Positions 1-8,729 of a stretch of DNA of 64,000 nucleotides are shown piece after piece. Made by a program: the position numbers and the translations under genes. The stretch comes from DATBLQ01 sp036555325 (GTDB lineage: Bacteria > Pseudomonadota > Alphaproteobacteria > Rhizobiales > Aestuariivirgaceae). The notes beneath the pieces are model-generated. The model did not search any database. It was given only the letters and a program-made list of their open reading frames with translations, and was not told the origin of the DNA. The number at the start of each line of letters is the position of its first letter. Position 1 is the first letter of the stretch. Location of the stretch: NCBI GenBank assembly GCA_036555325.1, contig DATBLQ010000081.1, positions 16,322 through 80,321 of the forward strand. Reading direction: 5' to 3'.

Positions 1-2
1 CA

Positions 3-395
3 ATGGATCTCATGGAAATGCCGCAGTGTTTGATCATTTCGAGTGACGAGGACGATCGCCATGAGCTGGCGCGTATGCTTAAGTCCTATGACTTTGAACT
101 TGCCATTGTCGAAAGCGCCGACCAGGGGTTGGCAATCTGCAAAGAGCGGACGCCCGATCTAGTCGTCATGTCGGAAACTCTCGAAGGAATCGAGAGTTAC
201 GAATTCATTCGCCAACTCCATCGGGCGCAGGAAGGCCATGCGCCAAAAGTTCTGGTGTTCGCCGAACGGCCCGATGCCAGCCTGATCGGTCGCGCCATTT
301 GGAGCGGCGCATCGGAATGTTTCGTAAAGCCCTTCGATGCATCAATTATCGACCTGAAGCTTCGTCAGGTGGGTGCAATACAGGGCAGGGGCTGA
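3..395 (+). CDS. Atypical receiver-domain (CheY-like) protein lacking the phospho-acceptor Asp
   Basis: A 130-residue single-domain protein with the alternating beta/alpha pattern of a response-regulator receiver and no output domain. Aligned by eye to CheY, the acidic pair at the end of strand 1 is Ser-Ser (CLIISSDEDD), the phospho-acceptor Asp is Ser (DLVVMSETLEG) and the switch Thr is Ala (VLVFAER). Only the conserved Lys of FVKPFD remains. It therefore probably folds as a receiver but cannot be phosphorylated in the usual way, and may act as a protein-interaction module. No partner kinase is visible. The gene begins at the very edge of the window, so a longer upstream start cannot be excluded. 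Confidence 0.8.
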   Translation: MDLMEMPQCLIISSDEDDRHELARMLKSYDFELAIVESADQGLAICKERTPDLVVMSETLEGIESYEFIRQLHRAQEGHAPKVLVFAERPDASLIGRAIWSGASECFVKPFDASIIDLKLRQVGAIQGRG

Positions 396-490
396 AGTCC
401 GCACTTAACCGCACTTAGGCGTCCGGGTCGCCCCAATTCTGTCAAGCTCGCCCTGCAAGCAACCGGTGCAAGTCGAACTGGGGACCAATC

Positions 491-1774
491 ATGTGGGGGA
501 ATACTCGGCCGGTTTGGGCACTCTTGCTCGGCGTCACCATACTGGCGCTCGGCAACGGGCTCCACGGTTCCCTGGTGGGAATCAGGTCGGCCGCGGAGAA
601 CTTCGATACGGCCACCACCGGTTTTATCATGTCGGGGTATTCGCTGGGGTTGATCCTTAGCGCCTATCTCACGCCCCGTATCGTCGCCTATGTAGGCCAT
701 ATCAGGGTTTTTGCTGCGCTTGCATCAATCGTTTCCACCGCGGTTCTCCTAATACCGCTGTGGATTGATCCGTTGTTCTGGTTTTCGATGCGCTTCGTCG
801 CCGGCGTCTGCACTTCCGGTCTCTATATTGTTGCGGAAAGCTGGCTGAATGACGCGGCCAGCAACAAGAGCCGCGGCAAGCTTCTTTCAGTTTACATGAC
901 TTTGACTTTTGGAGCGATGGGGTGCGGCCAGCTTCTCTTGAACATCACCGATGAAAGCGGCTTCGCCCGGTTCATTGCAGTTTCAGCCTTGCTGTCCTTC
1001 GCCCTTGTTCCGATTTCCCTCGTTCGCTCGGAACCTCCGGAAATTGAGTCGGTGAAGGGAATGAGCGTGGTTGACATTTACCGCGCCTCTCCTCTTGCAA
1101 CAATTGCGGTTTTCGCCAATGGCCTCGGACAGACCGCGTTCTTTAGCATGGGCGCCGTCTTCGGTATCACTGTTGGCCTGTCGCTCCCCTATATCTCGCT
1201 TATGATGGCACTGCCGCCTATTGCCGTCATAGCCTCCCAGTATCCTATCGGCGCGCTATCTGATCGCTTCGATCGCCGCCGAGTGCTCATGGGGCTTAGC
1301 CTGCTTGCAGCCGTGCTTGCGGCGCTTGCTGTTCCAGCGGCGCAAATTTCTCCCTTTGCGCTTATCGCCATTGTCACGGTGTTTGGCGCAATCGCTCTTC
1401 CTATCTATTCCATCGTGCTTGCCTATGCGAATGATCATCTGAACAAGGATCAGATGCTGGGAGCATCAAGCAAGCTCATTCTGCTCTATGGAATAGGCGC
1501 GATACTCGGGCCGCTTCTCGTCGGCAGCTTCATGCGCCAGTTAGGTTCGGCCGGCTTCATGATCTATTTTGTGCTCGTTTATGGCGGCATTGGGTTGTTC
1601 GCCATGTTCCGCATCCTGCGCCGGCCAGCCATCCCGAGAGAAGCGGGCCCGGTGATCCAAGTTTGCCCGACCACTACGGCGGTCACTGCCAAGGCTCTGG
1701 CTGACGACATGGAGCAAAGGACCATGCAAGGCAAGCCGGCCGCCGGCAACGTCGAACCGGCAATTGCCGGATAA
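491..1774 (+). CDS. MFS transporter (YcaD-like)
   Basis: A 427-residue polytopic inner-membrane protein with about 12 hydrophobic segments in two halves, typical of the major facilitator superfamily. The loop between helices 8 and 9 carries the MFS A-like motif (GALSDRFDRRRVL), and the N-terminal half resembles the YcaD group of small-molecule or drug permeases. A hydrophilic tail of about 40 residues follows the last membrane segment. The ATG at 491 is preceded by a GGGGA-type ribosome site. The substrate cannot be told from sequence, and there is no operon partner: the next gene starts 88 bases later. Confidence 0.85.
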   Translation: MWGNTRPVWALLLGVTILALGNGLHGSLVGIRSAAENFDTATTGFIMSGYSLGLILSAYLTPRIVAYVGHIRVFAALASIVSTAVLLIPLWIDPLFWFSMRFVAGVCTSGLYIVAESWLNDAASNKSRGKLLSVYMTLTFGAMGCGQLLLNITDESGFARFIAVSALLSFALVPISLVRSEPPEIESVKGMSVVDIYRASPLATIAVFANGLGQTAFFSMGAVFGITVGLSLPYISLMMALPPIAVIASQYPIGALSDRFDRRRVLMGLSLLAAVLAALAVPAAQISPFALIAIVTVFGAIALPIYSIVLAYANDHLNKDQMLGASSKLILLYGIGAILGPLLVGSFMRQLGSAGFMIYFVLVYGGIGLFAMFRILRRPAIPREAGPVIQVCPTTTAVTAKALADDMEQRTMQGKPAAGNVEPAIAG

Positions 1775-1862
1775 CTTATGGTAAACCGAATATTAAGTCT
1801 TCTTTGCCAGGGTTGAGCCGACGAGACGGGCCTCTCTCGGCCCATTTGCAACTGGACCGATC

Positions 1863-3023
1863 TTGGCCGACGCCGGAACAGATCTTGAACCGAGCCTTTT
1901 CGATGAAGTCCTGATGCGCGGAGGTGCCGACGCGCGCAAGGAGTTGGCGCGGCAGCTATCCTCAGCCATCGCCGGCAATTGTGTGCCGGGCAAGGAACGC
2001 AGCCAGATCGTCGCAAACCTCATCAAGCTGGCAAACGATCCGGTTTCGGAAGTGCGTCAATCAGTTGCCCAGCATCTCAAGGGTGTCTCGCCGCTCGAAG
2101 CGGATCTGGTCTTTGCCATCGTCGCCGATGAGGAGGAGATTGCTCTCCCATTCATCGCGGCAAGCTTGGCTCTCGACCAGCCGAAGTTGCTTGCTATTTT
2201 GCGGGTCGGAGATGAACTGCGGCAGATTCAGGTCGCCTCCCGCCGCGATATTTCGCTCGACTGCATCGGCCACGTCCTGCACGCGGCGAATTGGCCCGTT
2301 TGTGCCGCATTGCTTGACAATCCGGCATTCGAGCCGAGTGAAAAAGACTATCGCAGGCTCTATGAGCGATTTTCTCAGGAGCCTCAAATCGTGGATCGGC
2401 TCTTGCAGAGAGATGACGTTCCCCTTGATATTAGAATTATTGAGGCGAAACGCGCCTCCAGCAGAATCCAGGACTATCTCAACTCCGCCGCTTATCCCAC
2501 CGCTGAAGATCCTCACGATATGATTGCCGACGCGGAAGAAACTGCGACCTTGCAAGTATTGGCACAAGCCTACGAGGCCGAGCTTGATCGGGTAATGGCC
2601 TTTCTGCTCAATCGAAACATGCTTACCCCATCGCTTTTGCTGCGAGCAGCCGTTGTCGGAGAAACGCGTGTGATTGAACGCGCAATCGCGCAGCTCTCCG
2701 GCGTCCCGCTGAGGCGCGTGCAAGGTCTTCTATATGATCACCGATCGATAAGCCGCGCCCTGTTCAACCGCTGCGGGCTGCCGCAGGACTGCATCGACAT
2801 GATACAAGCCGCGGTTCAAGTGGAACGCGACATCCGCCAAAGTGGCAAGAACGTTTCCTCCGATGTGTTCGGCGCTCGAGTAGTCGAGACCATCATGACT
2901 CGCTTCACCCGTCTCAGCATCGCACGCAAGCTGAAGCTTATTTCATATGTGGAGAATTTCGGAACCGACCATCCACGAGCTGTCGCCGCCAAACTGAAGT
3001 TGAGCCTCAACCGGGCGGCGTGA
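1863..3023 (+). CDS. DUF2336 domain-containing protein
   Basis: A 386-residue soluble, mostly helical protein resembling the DUF2336 family, which is common in Alphaproteobacteria and has no established function. The N-terminal 150 residues read like short HEAT-type helical repeats (ANLIKLANDPVSEVRQSVA). A more basic C-terminal third ends in a helical segment. The start given is TTG at 1863; an ATG at 1914 would remove 17 residues, and neither has a strong ribosome site. No pathway can be inferred from the neighbours. Confidence 0.75.
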   Translation: MADAGTDLEPSLFDEVLMRGGADARKELARQLSSAIAGNCVPGKERSQIVANLIKLANDPVSEVRQSVAQHLKGVSPLEADLVFAIVADEEEIALPFIAASLALDQPKLLAILRVGDELRQIQVASRRDISLDCIGHVLHAANWPVCAALLDNPAFEPSEKDYRRLYERFSQEPQIVDRLLQRDDVPLDIRIIEAKRASSRIQDYLNSAAYPTAEDPHDMIADAEETATLQVLAQAYEAELDRVMAFLLNRNMLTPSLLLRAAVVGETRVIERAIAQLSGVPLRRVQGLLYDHRSISRALFNRCGLPQDCIDMIQAAVQVERDIRQSGKNVSSDVFGARVVETIMTRFTRLSIARKLKLISYVENFGTDHPRAVAAKLKLSLNRAA

Positions 3024-3142
3024 TGCAGGCCCAGCCTGCGTTGATGGGCTATTTGCAACCCGCAATCCTGTTCCGGGTCCTATCCTGAAATCAATACGAC
3101 TGTTTCCGCTCACTGCTGCGGGCGCTTACTTGCTGCCTTAAC

Positions 3143-3173
3143 AAAAAAAGGTGCCGGACAACCATCCGGCACC
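3143..3173 (-). terminator. Intrinsic terminator downstream of nadK
   Basis: A perfect 9-bp inverted repeat (GGTGCCGGA / TCCGGCACC, 3150-3158 and 3165-3173) with a 6-base loop. On the minus strand it is followed by seven T residues (A run at 3143-3149). This is a canonical rho-independent terminator for the minus-strand nadK transcript. A second small hairpin, CCGGC-TTCAAT-GCCGG, lies at 3184-3199. The rest of the 3024-3267 gap shows no gene. Confidence 0.85.
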
Positions 3174-3267
3174 TCACTTCACACCGGCTTCAATGCCGGA
3201 TACGCAACTCACGATTAAGAAGATAGCCATGCCTGATTAATGCTTCGCTAAGCCCGTCAATCTTCAA

Positions 3268-4035
3268 CTAAAACAAAAATTGCTCCGAAAGAATGCGTTC
3301 GGAGAGGTTGTTTCCCTGGTCAAAAAGCAAGGTGGCTCTGATTGAGGAATCTTCGGCAGCCTCGACCATTTGTATGTTCCTGAACTCGGTGTGGTCCGCT
3401 ACCGCGGCAACCGGCCGCTTGTCGGGCTCCTGCACGACGATCTTGACCTTGGCGTCGTACGGCAGAATGGCACCGCGCCAACGGCGTGGTCGGAACGGGC
3501 TGAGCGGCGTGAGGGCAAGGAGTCGCGAGGTGATTGGCAGGATGGGCCCATGGGCGGACAGGTTGTATGCAGTCGAGCCGGCGGGGGTGGATACGAGTAA
3601 GCCGTCACAGATCAGTTCCTTGAGTCGCTCTTTGCTGTCGATGAAGATGGAGAGCTTGGCCGCTTGATAGGTCTGGCGGAGCATCGATACTTCGTTGAAG
3701 GCAATGGCTCGATGCTTGCGGCCATCCACATCGCTCGCCACCATGCGCAAGGGATGGATGACGGTAGCTTCCGCATGGCTTAACCGGTCAGCCAAACCGT
3801 CCTCTTCATAGTCGTTCATCATGAAACCGACCGACCCACGGTTCATTCCGTAGATTGGCTTTCCCGTATGCCCATATTTGTGAAGAGCGTGGAGCATGAG
3901 ACCATCGCCCCCCAGGGCTACGATATACTTGGCCTCGGAGGGCTTCGCATTGCCGTAGCGTTTGGAGAGGGCCTTCTGCGCGGCCTTCGCTTCGGGCGCG
4001 TCTGAGGCAATAAATGCGAACGAATTAGGGTTCAT
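3268..4035 (-). CDS. nadK: NAD kinase
   Basis: A 255-residue ATP-NAD kinase that makes NADP from NAD in the cytosol. The family-defining GGDG motif is present (IVALGGDGLMLHALH, about residues 52-66), as are the NE-type motif (AFNEVSMLR) and the glycine-rich D-G-L-L-V-S-T-P-A-G-S-T-A-Y nucleotide-binding segment at about 160-175. Length fits the short rhizobial form. I chose ATG at 4035 (MNPNSFAF); an in-frame start at 4074 would add 13 residues that do not look like the family. It is divergent from the DUF1636/cobP pair, with about 80 bases between. Confidence 0.93.
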   Translation of the reverse strand: MNPNSFAFIASDAPEAKAAQKALSKRYGNAKPSEAKYIVALGGDGLMLHALHKYGHTGKPIYGMNRGSVGFMMNDYEEDGLADRLSHAEATVIHPLRMVASDVDGRKHRAIAFNEVSMLRQTYQAAKLSIFIDSKERLKELICDGLLVSTPAGSTAYNLSAHGPILPITSRLLALTPLSPFRPRRWRGAILPYDAKVKIVVQEPDKRPVAAVADHTEFRNIQMVEAAEDSSIRATLLFDQGNNLSERILSEQFLF

Positions 4036-4116
4036 GCACGAGCCACGGTTGACAGACTGCCCGATCTTTCCCATTGCTTGGCCCAGCCAGTCAATTGCTA
4101 TCTCCGGGCGTCCTTT

Positions 4117-4491
4117 ATGCGTGCACTCGTATTCTGCACTACCTGCCGCTACAGCCGTGACCAGCAGAGGGGTCCGGGCGGGCAGACGGGCGGAGAAATG
4201 CTGATCGCTGAAACACAGAGTTTGCTTGCCACGGAGGGCAGGAATGATGTCAAAATCGAGCGGCAGCCCTGTCTATGGTCGTGTCTTAGACACTGCAACG
4301 TTCTGTTCCGGGACGATCAACGCTTCTCCTATCTTGCGGGTGATTTCCCTCCTGTGCGGGAAGCTGCCGAAGCAATCATCCGCTGGTTCGACTTGCATGG
4401 GAAGTCCGAATTGGGAACTGTTCCATTCCGCGATTGGCCCAAAGCCGTGCGAGGACATTTCATCGCTCGCATCCCTCCGTTGAAACCGTGA
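4117..4491 (+). CDS. DUF1636 cysteine-rich ferredoxin-like protein
   Basis: A 124-residue protein of the DUF1636 family. Cysteines occur as CTTC near the N terminus and as PCLWSCLRHC near residue 60, a layout like thioredoxin-fold [2Fe-2S] ferredoxins; the cofactor is an inference. It starts at ATG 4117 and its TGA overlaps the GTG start of cobP (GTGA), so the two are probably translationally coupled. That placement points to a role in corrinoid or cobalt metabolism, perhaps electron transfer or metal handling, but no function is proven. An upstream in-frame ATG at 4078 would add 13 residues. Confidence 0.8.
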   Translation: MRALVFCTTCRYSRDQQRGPGGQTGGEMLIAETQSLLATEGRNDVKIERQPCLWSCLRHCNVLFRDDQRFSYLAGDFPPVREAAEAIIRWFDLHGKSELGTVPFRDWPKAVRGHFIARIPPLKP

Positions 4492-5000
4492 ATCGCCGCG
4501 TTCTTGTTCTGGGAGGAGCCCGCTCCGGCAAGAGCCGTCACGCCGAAGGGTTGGCGGATGTTCGTTCAGGACGGCGTCTCTATGTCGCCACCGCCGAACC
4601 CGGCGATTCCGAAATGCAAATCCGGATCGACGAGCACCGCGCCCGCCGAGGCAAGAGCTGGCTTACATTGGAAGAGCCGGTTTATTTGTCGGAGCTTCTG
4701 CGTAAAGAATGCAGATCGGATCGCTTCGTGCTCGTCGACTGTATTACTCTCTGGATCAGCAATCTGATGCATCAGGGTATGGAAGTTCAACCCGCCATCG
4801 CTGAGCTCTGCACACTAATTCCACGGCTCGAAGGTCAAGTGCTGTTCGTGTCGAACGAGGTAGGCCAAGGAATCGTTCCCGATAATGAACTTGCCCGGCG
4901 TTTTCGCGATGAAGCCGGCTTTGCCAATCAACAAATCGCAGAAGCTTGCGATGAAGTGATTTTCCTGATCGCCGGACTGCCGCACCGTCTCAAGGGCTGA
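4488..5000 (+). CDS. cobP: Adenosylcobinamide kinase / adenosylcobinamide-phosphate guanylyltransferase
   Basis: A 170-residue bifunctional enzyme that phosphorylates adenosylcobinamide and then transfers GMP to it, in nucleotide-loop assembly of B12. The P-loop GGARSGKS lies right at the N terminus, followed by the YVATAEPGD segment, the DEHRARRG motif and LVDCITLWISNL. I chose GTG 4488 because it places the P-loop where the family has it and overlaps the DUF1636 stop by 4 bases; an ATG at 4434 would add 18 unrelated residues. The 3' end overlaps the convergent cobD by 11 bases. Confidence 0.93.
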   Translation: MNRRVLVLGGARSGKSRHAEGLADVRSGRRLYVATAEPGDSEMQIRIDEHRARRGKSWLTLEEPVYLSELLRKECRSDRFVLVDCITLWISNLMHQGMEVQPAIAELCTLIPRLEGQVLFVSNEVGQGIVPDNELARRFRDEAGFANQQIAEACDEVIFLIAGLPHRLKG

Positions 5001-5964
5001 ACATGGCGCCGAGCGCGATCAGAATCGTGAAAAGATTGAGCGTGCGAGCCTGAAGCTTCAACCCTTCACGAATATGCCAAGCCGCTAGAACATGTCTTCC
5101 TCGTCCCATCCAAGGAAGATCGACCTTCACTCCCTCATAAAACCGCGGGCCTCCAAGTCTCACCTCAAGCGCTCCTGCTAGGGCCGCTTCCGGCCAGCCC
5201 GCATTCGGCGAGAAATGCCGTTTCGCATCGCGCAGCATGTACTCGAAGGCTGCAGCACCGCGGCTGGGGCTGGTGAGCGACGTCGCGCCGGCGATCAGGA
5301 ATCCGGTTAGGCGTGAGCATGGGAGATTGACAAGATCGTCGAGTCTGGCCGCCGCCCAGCCGAAATTCTGGTAACGCTCGGTCTTATGGCCGATCATACT
5401 GTCTGCGGTATTGATCGCTTTGTAGATGATGATTCCGGGAAGCCCGAACAGCGCCAGCCAGATGGCCGGGGCCACGATGGCATCTGAGGTGTTTTCCGCA
5501 AGGCTTTCGAGCGCTGCGCGAACGATGCCGCTTTCATCAAGCGGAGAGGGGTCGCGCCCGACAATGTGACTTACTGCGATGCGGCCTTGCTCCACGCCGC
5601 CCTTTTCAAGCCCCTCGGCGACCGCTTCGACGTAACGGCGCAGGTCTACTTGAGCTAGGAAACTGCTCGCCAGCAGAGCCTCGACAATCCAGCCCCCCTC
5701 GTAGTGCCGCAGTGCAAACGAAATTGGTACCGTGATGGCCAACACGATCAGCATCAAAACCAAAACGGCGATCGTTCCCCGCACCCGGCCACCCCATCGC
5801 TTCTCCGAATGCCGGTTCAACCGACGATCGAGAAATGAAACAAGACCACCCATCCACTCCACCGGATGCCCAATTCTTTTCAGCAGGAAGCGCGGATAGC
5901 CGACCAAACGCTCAACGACGAGCGCAATGAATGCAATTGGAAGCGTGGTTGAAAGATCGATCAA
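4990..5964 (-). CDS. cobD: Adenosylcobinamide-phosphate synthase (CbiB/CobD)
   Basis: A 324-residue inner-membrane protein that attaches aminopropanol (or its phosphate) to adenosylcobyric acid. Family features visible include HPVEWMGGLVS near residue 33, GRDPSPLDESGIVRAALESLAENTSDAIVAP-type text around 135-170, and YKAINTADSMIGHKTERY near 188. Several hydrophobic segments are present. The start is a TTG at 5964, directly after the cobQ stop (TGA-TTG), with no better ATG nearby. It is last in the block cobA-cobB-cobQ-cobD. Confidence 0.92.
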   Translation of the reverse strand: MIDLSTTLPIAFIALVVERLVGYPRFLLKRIGHPVEWMGGLVSFLDRRLNRHSEKRWGGRVRGTIAVLVLMLIVLAITVPISFALRHYEGGWIVEALLASSFLAQVDLRRYVEAVAEGLEKGGVEQGRIAVSHIVGRDPSPLDESGIVRAALESLAENTSDAIVAPAIWLALFGLPGIIIYKAINTADSMIGHKTERYQNFGWAAARLDDLVNLPCSRLTGFLIAGATSLTSPSRGAAAFEYMLRDAKRHFSPNAGWPEAALAGALEVRLGGPRFYEGVKVDLPWMGRGRHVLAAWHIREGLKLQARTLNLFTILIALGAMFSP

Positions 5965-7440
5965 TCAGGCTCTAACCGGCAAAGCAAGCTCGAGCAGGCG
6001 CCCAAGGACAATATGTTGTTCCAGATGGCTGGCAAGAGAGTTCAACGTCTCATCGACAAGTGAGATATAAGAGATTCCACCCCCACTCCCTTCCCGCAAC
6101 GCTTGTAGATAAGCGCTGCGAAATGTATCGCTGCTGAAACAGCCGTGCAGATATGTTCCCTCCACCCGCCCATCGATCGAGCGTGCCCCGTCGGCATCCC
6201 CACCGATATAGGCGAAGGGGCGTTCACAGTCAGGTCCCGCGGTTCTGCCAAGGTGAATTTCATAGCCCGTTATTTCGGTGTTCGACGCAACATGGCGTGC
6301 ATCGACCAAGGCCAGTTCTTTCTGCGACGCAAGCGTTGTATCGATATTCAGCAGACCAAGGCCTTCGGCCGTTGTTGCAGGTCCTTCAAGACCTTCCGGA
6401 TCATGAATGGCGCGGCCAAGCATTTGGTAGCCGCCACAGAGCCCAAGCACATGGCCGCCGCGCCGCAAATGCGCCTTGAGGTCGATGTCCCAACCCTGGA
6501 TCTTCAAGAATGTTAAGTCGGCAATGGTCGACTTCGAGCCGGGAATTATGACAAGCTTTGCATCTGCTGGAATCGGCTCACCCGCTTGGACGAAGTGAAG
6601 TGTCACGTTCGGCTCCAGACGCAACGGGTCGAGATCGTCGAAGTTGGCAATTCGCGGCAATCGCAGAACCGCGATTTTTAGCCCGCCGCTTCCCTGTTCC
6701 ACAGTTTCCTCGAGCGCTAGGACATCCTCGGCCGGCAAGCGTCTCGCTGCGGCAAAATGTGGAATAACCCCGAGCACAGGCCTGCGGGTGAGCTTTTCAA
6801 TTGTTTTTCGGCCACCCGCAAACAGCGATATGTCTCCGTGAAAATTGTTGATGATTACCGCCTTCAATCGAGCGGCATCCTTGCGTGGCAGGACCTTGAA
6901 AGTTCCGACCACGCTGGCGATGACGCCGCCTCGGTGAACATCACCGATCAGAACCACATCGATACCAGCCGCCTCGGCAAAGCCCATGTTGGCGATATCG
7001 CCTTGGCGAAGGTTGATCTCTGCCGGAGAGCCGGCGCCTTCGACGATGATCAAGTCGGCTTCCGCCGAAAGCCGGTGAAAGCTTTCCATTACGTCGGCCA
7101 AGTAATCTCGTCGCATGCGCATGAAGTCCTTCGCCTTAAGTGTTGTCCTAAGGTGACCTTGCACAATAAGCTGCGCCCCGGTCGGGGATTCGGGTTTCAA
7201 CAGAACGGGATTCATATGCACGCTGGGGGCTACTCGCGCAGCGACGGCCTGCAACGCTTGCGCGCGCCCGATTTCACCGCCGTCCGCCGTAACCGCTGCA
7301 TTGTTCGACATGTTTTGAGGCTTGAACGGGCGAACCTTAAGACCGCGGTTGGCAAATGCCCTGGCGAGGCCGGCGGCTATCAATGACTTGCCGACGTCCG
7401 AACCAGTGCCCTGAAGCATTATTGCACGCGCAATACTCAA
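5965..7440 (-). CDS. cobQ: Cobyric acid synthase
   Basis: A 491-residue glutamine-dependent amidase that converts adenosylcobyrinic acid a,c-diamide to adenosylcobyric acid. The N-terminal synthetase domain begins MLQGTGSDVGKS; the C-terminal class I amidotransferase domain has its nucleophile in GLCGGYQMLG and a His in TYLHGCF. I chose TTG 7440, which overlaps the cobB stop as TTGA and yields SIARAIMLQG, keeping the first strand that homologues have. The ATG at 7419 would delete it. A much longer open frame runs upstream inside cobB and is not coding. Confidence 0.92.
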   Translation of the reverse strand: MSIARAIMLQGTGSDVGKSLIAAGLARAFANRGLKVRPFKPQNMSNNAAVTADGGEIGRAQALQAVAARVAPSVHMNPVLLKPESPTGAQLIVQGHLRTTLKAKDFMRMRRDYLADVMESFHRLSAEADLIIVEGAGSPAEINLRQGDIANMGFAEAAGIDVVLIGDVHRGGVIASVVGTFKVLPRKDAARLKAVIINNFHGDISLFAGGRKTIEKLTRRPVLGVIPHFAAARRLPAEDVLALEETVEQGSGGLKIAVLRLPRIANFDDLDPLRLEPNVTLHFVQAGEPIPADAKLVIIPGSKSTIADLTFLKIQGWDIDLKAHLRRGGHVLGLCGGYQMLGRAIHDPEGLEGPATTAEGLGLLNIDTTLASQKELALVDARHVASNTEITGYEIHLGRTAGPDCERPFAYIGGDADGARSIDGRVEGTYLHGCFSSDTFRSAYLQALREGSGGGISYISLVDETLNSLASHLEQHIVLGRLLELALPVRA

Positions 7441-8729
7441 CGATCGTCTCGGTCGATAATATGTGCATAGGAACCCATAATCCGGCCATTTCTGAGACCT
7501 GAAGTACCAAGAGAGGCGCCGGAGGCATCCTGCATGGTAAAGAGATGATCTCCGCGCACCTGTTCTGCCAATGTTGAATAGTGAAATTCGTGCCCGCGCA
7601 GTCGCGGCGGAAAAGGCAATGCCCCTGTGTGCTTCAGGACTCGATAGCCAAGAGATAGCTTGCGGGTAGCGAAGCTTGTTCCGTGCGGCAATAGCGCAGC
7701 CATCGCATGGGATTTGCCCTTGGCGTCGATCAAATACCGTCCAAGGACCATGAAGCCGCCGCACTCGCCATAGATCAATACACCCCGCGCTGCCGCCTGG
7801 CCCAGCCCATCGAGAAAACGCGAGTTTGCCGAAAGCCTCGCAGCGTGTAGCTCAGGGTACCCGCCGGGGAGAAAAACCGCATCCGCATCGGGTGAGGGGG
7901 GTTTGTCGGCCAAGGGAGAAAAAAATCGAAGCTCCGCACCCTGTGCCCGCCATCCTCCCAGCATGTGTTCATAGGCAAAGCCAAATGCCTCATCATTTGC
8001 CACGGCGATACGCTGGCCTATGGGCGGAAGAAACTTGGGCATGGTCAGTGGAGCGCCAAGCGCCTGCGCCAGGGAGCGAAACTTTTCAAGGTCAATCGAA
8101 GCGGCGGCGAGCTCTGCGGCGCGTGATATGAACCCTTGCAGCCCCTTCAGCTCCTGGGCCTGGTGCAATCCCAAATGTCGCGAGGGAATTTCAAGTCCGC
8201 TGAGCCGTGGCACGACGCCCACGACCACTTGATTGGCAAGCGCATCGACCAGAACGCGCTGGTGCCGCTCGCTTCCCACCCGGTTGAGGATGACGCCAGC
8301 GATGTTGACGCCCTTGCGAAAGGTTGAAAACCCGTGCACCAGCGCGGCAACCGATTGCGACTGGTGATGAGCATCCACCACCAGCAGAACTGGAAGGTCG
8401 AGACGCTTCGCCAGGTCGGCGGTCGATCCCTTGCCTTTCTCGGGACCGTCGAACAGCCCCATCACTCCTTCAATGATGACAAGATCTGACTCCTCTTCCT
8501 GTGCCGCGAGCAGCGCCCTTATGAGTTCGGGACGCATCGCCCAAGGGTCGAGATTGACGCAAGGGCGGCCGGTAGCCGCTTCATGAAACCGAGGATCGAT
8601 GTAGTCCGGTCCGATCTTGGCCGATGCAACGCTCAAACCGGAGTTCTTCAACGCCGCCAGCACGGCGAGCGTGATCAGCGTCTTTCCTGCTCCCGAGGAT
8701 GGCGCCGCGACAATGAGAGCATTAGCCAA
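7437..8729 (-). CDS. cobB: Cobyrinate a,c-diamide synthase
   Basis: A 430-residue ATP- and glutamine-dependent amidase acting on the a and c carboxylates of (hydrogeno)cobyrinate. The N-terminal P-loop is APSSGAGKT and the synthetase motif IEGVMGLFDG is at about residue 84. The C-terminal amidotransferase has its Cys in YGECGGFMVLG and ends with the family HEFHYS segment. It starts at TTG 8729, overlapping cobA by 8 bases, and its stop overlaps the cobQ start. This is the middle of a translationally coupled block. Confidence 0.93.
   Translation of the reverse strand: MANALIVAAPSSGAGKTLITLAVLAALKNSGLSVASAKIGPDYIDPRFHEAATGRPCVNLDPWAMRPELIRALLAAQEEESDLVIIEGVMGLFDGPEKGKGSTADLAKRLDLPVLLVVDAHHQSQSVAALVHGFSTFRKGVNIAGVILNRVGSERHQRVLVDALANQVVVGVVPRLSGLEIPSRHLGLHQAQELKGLQGFISRAAELAAASIDLEKFRSLAQALGAPLTMPKFLPPIGQRIAVANDEAFGFAYEHMLGGWRAQGAELRFFSPLADKPPSPDADAVFLPGGYPELHAARLSANSRFLDGLGQAAARGVLIYGECGGFMVLGRYLIDAKGKSHAMAALLPHGTSFATRKLSLGYRVLKHTGALPFPPRLRGHEFHYSTLAEQVRGDHLFTMQDASGASLGTSGLRNGRIMGSYAHIIDRDDR

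Noticed and set aside
7441..7764. Upstream extension of cobQ by 108 codons
   Set aside because: It runs inside cobB in another frame; homologues begin just before the MLQGTGSDVGKS motif.
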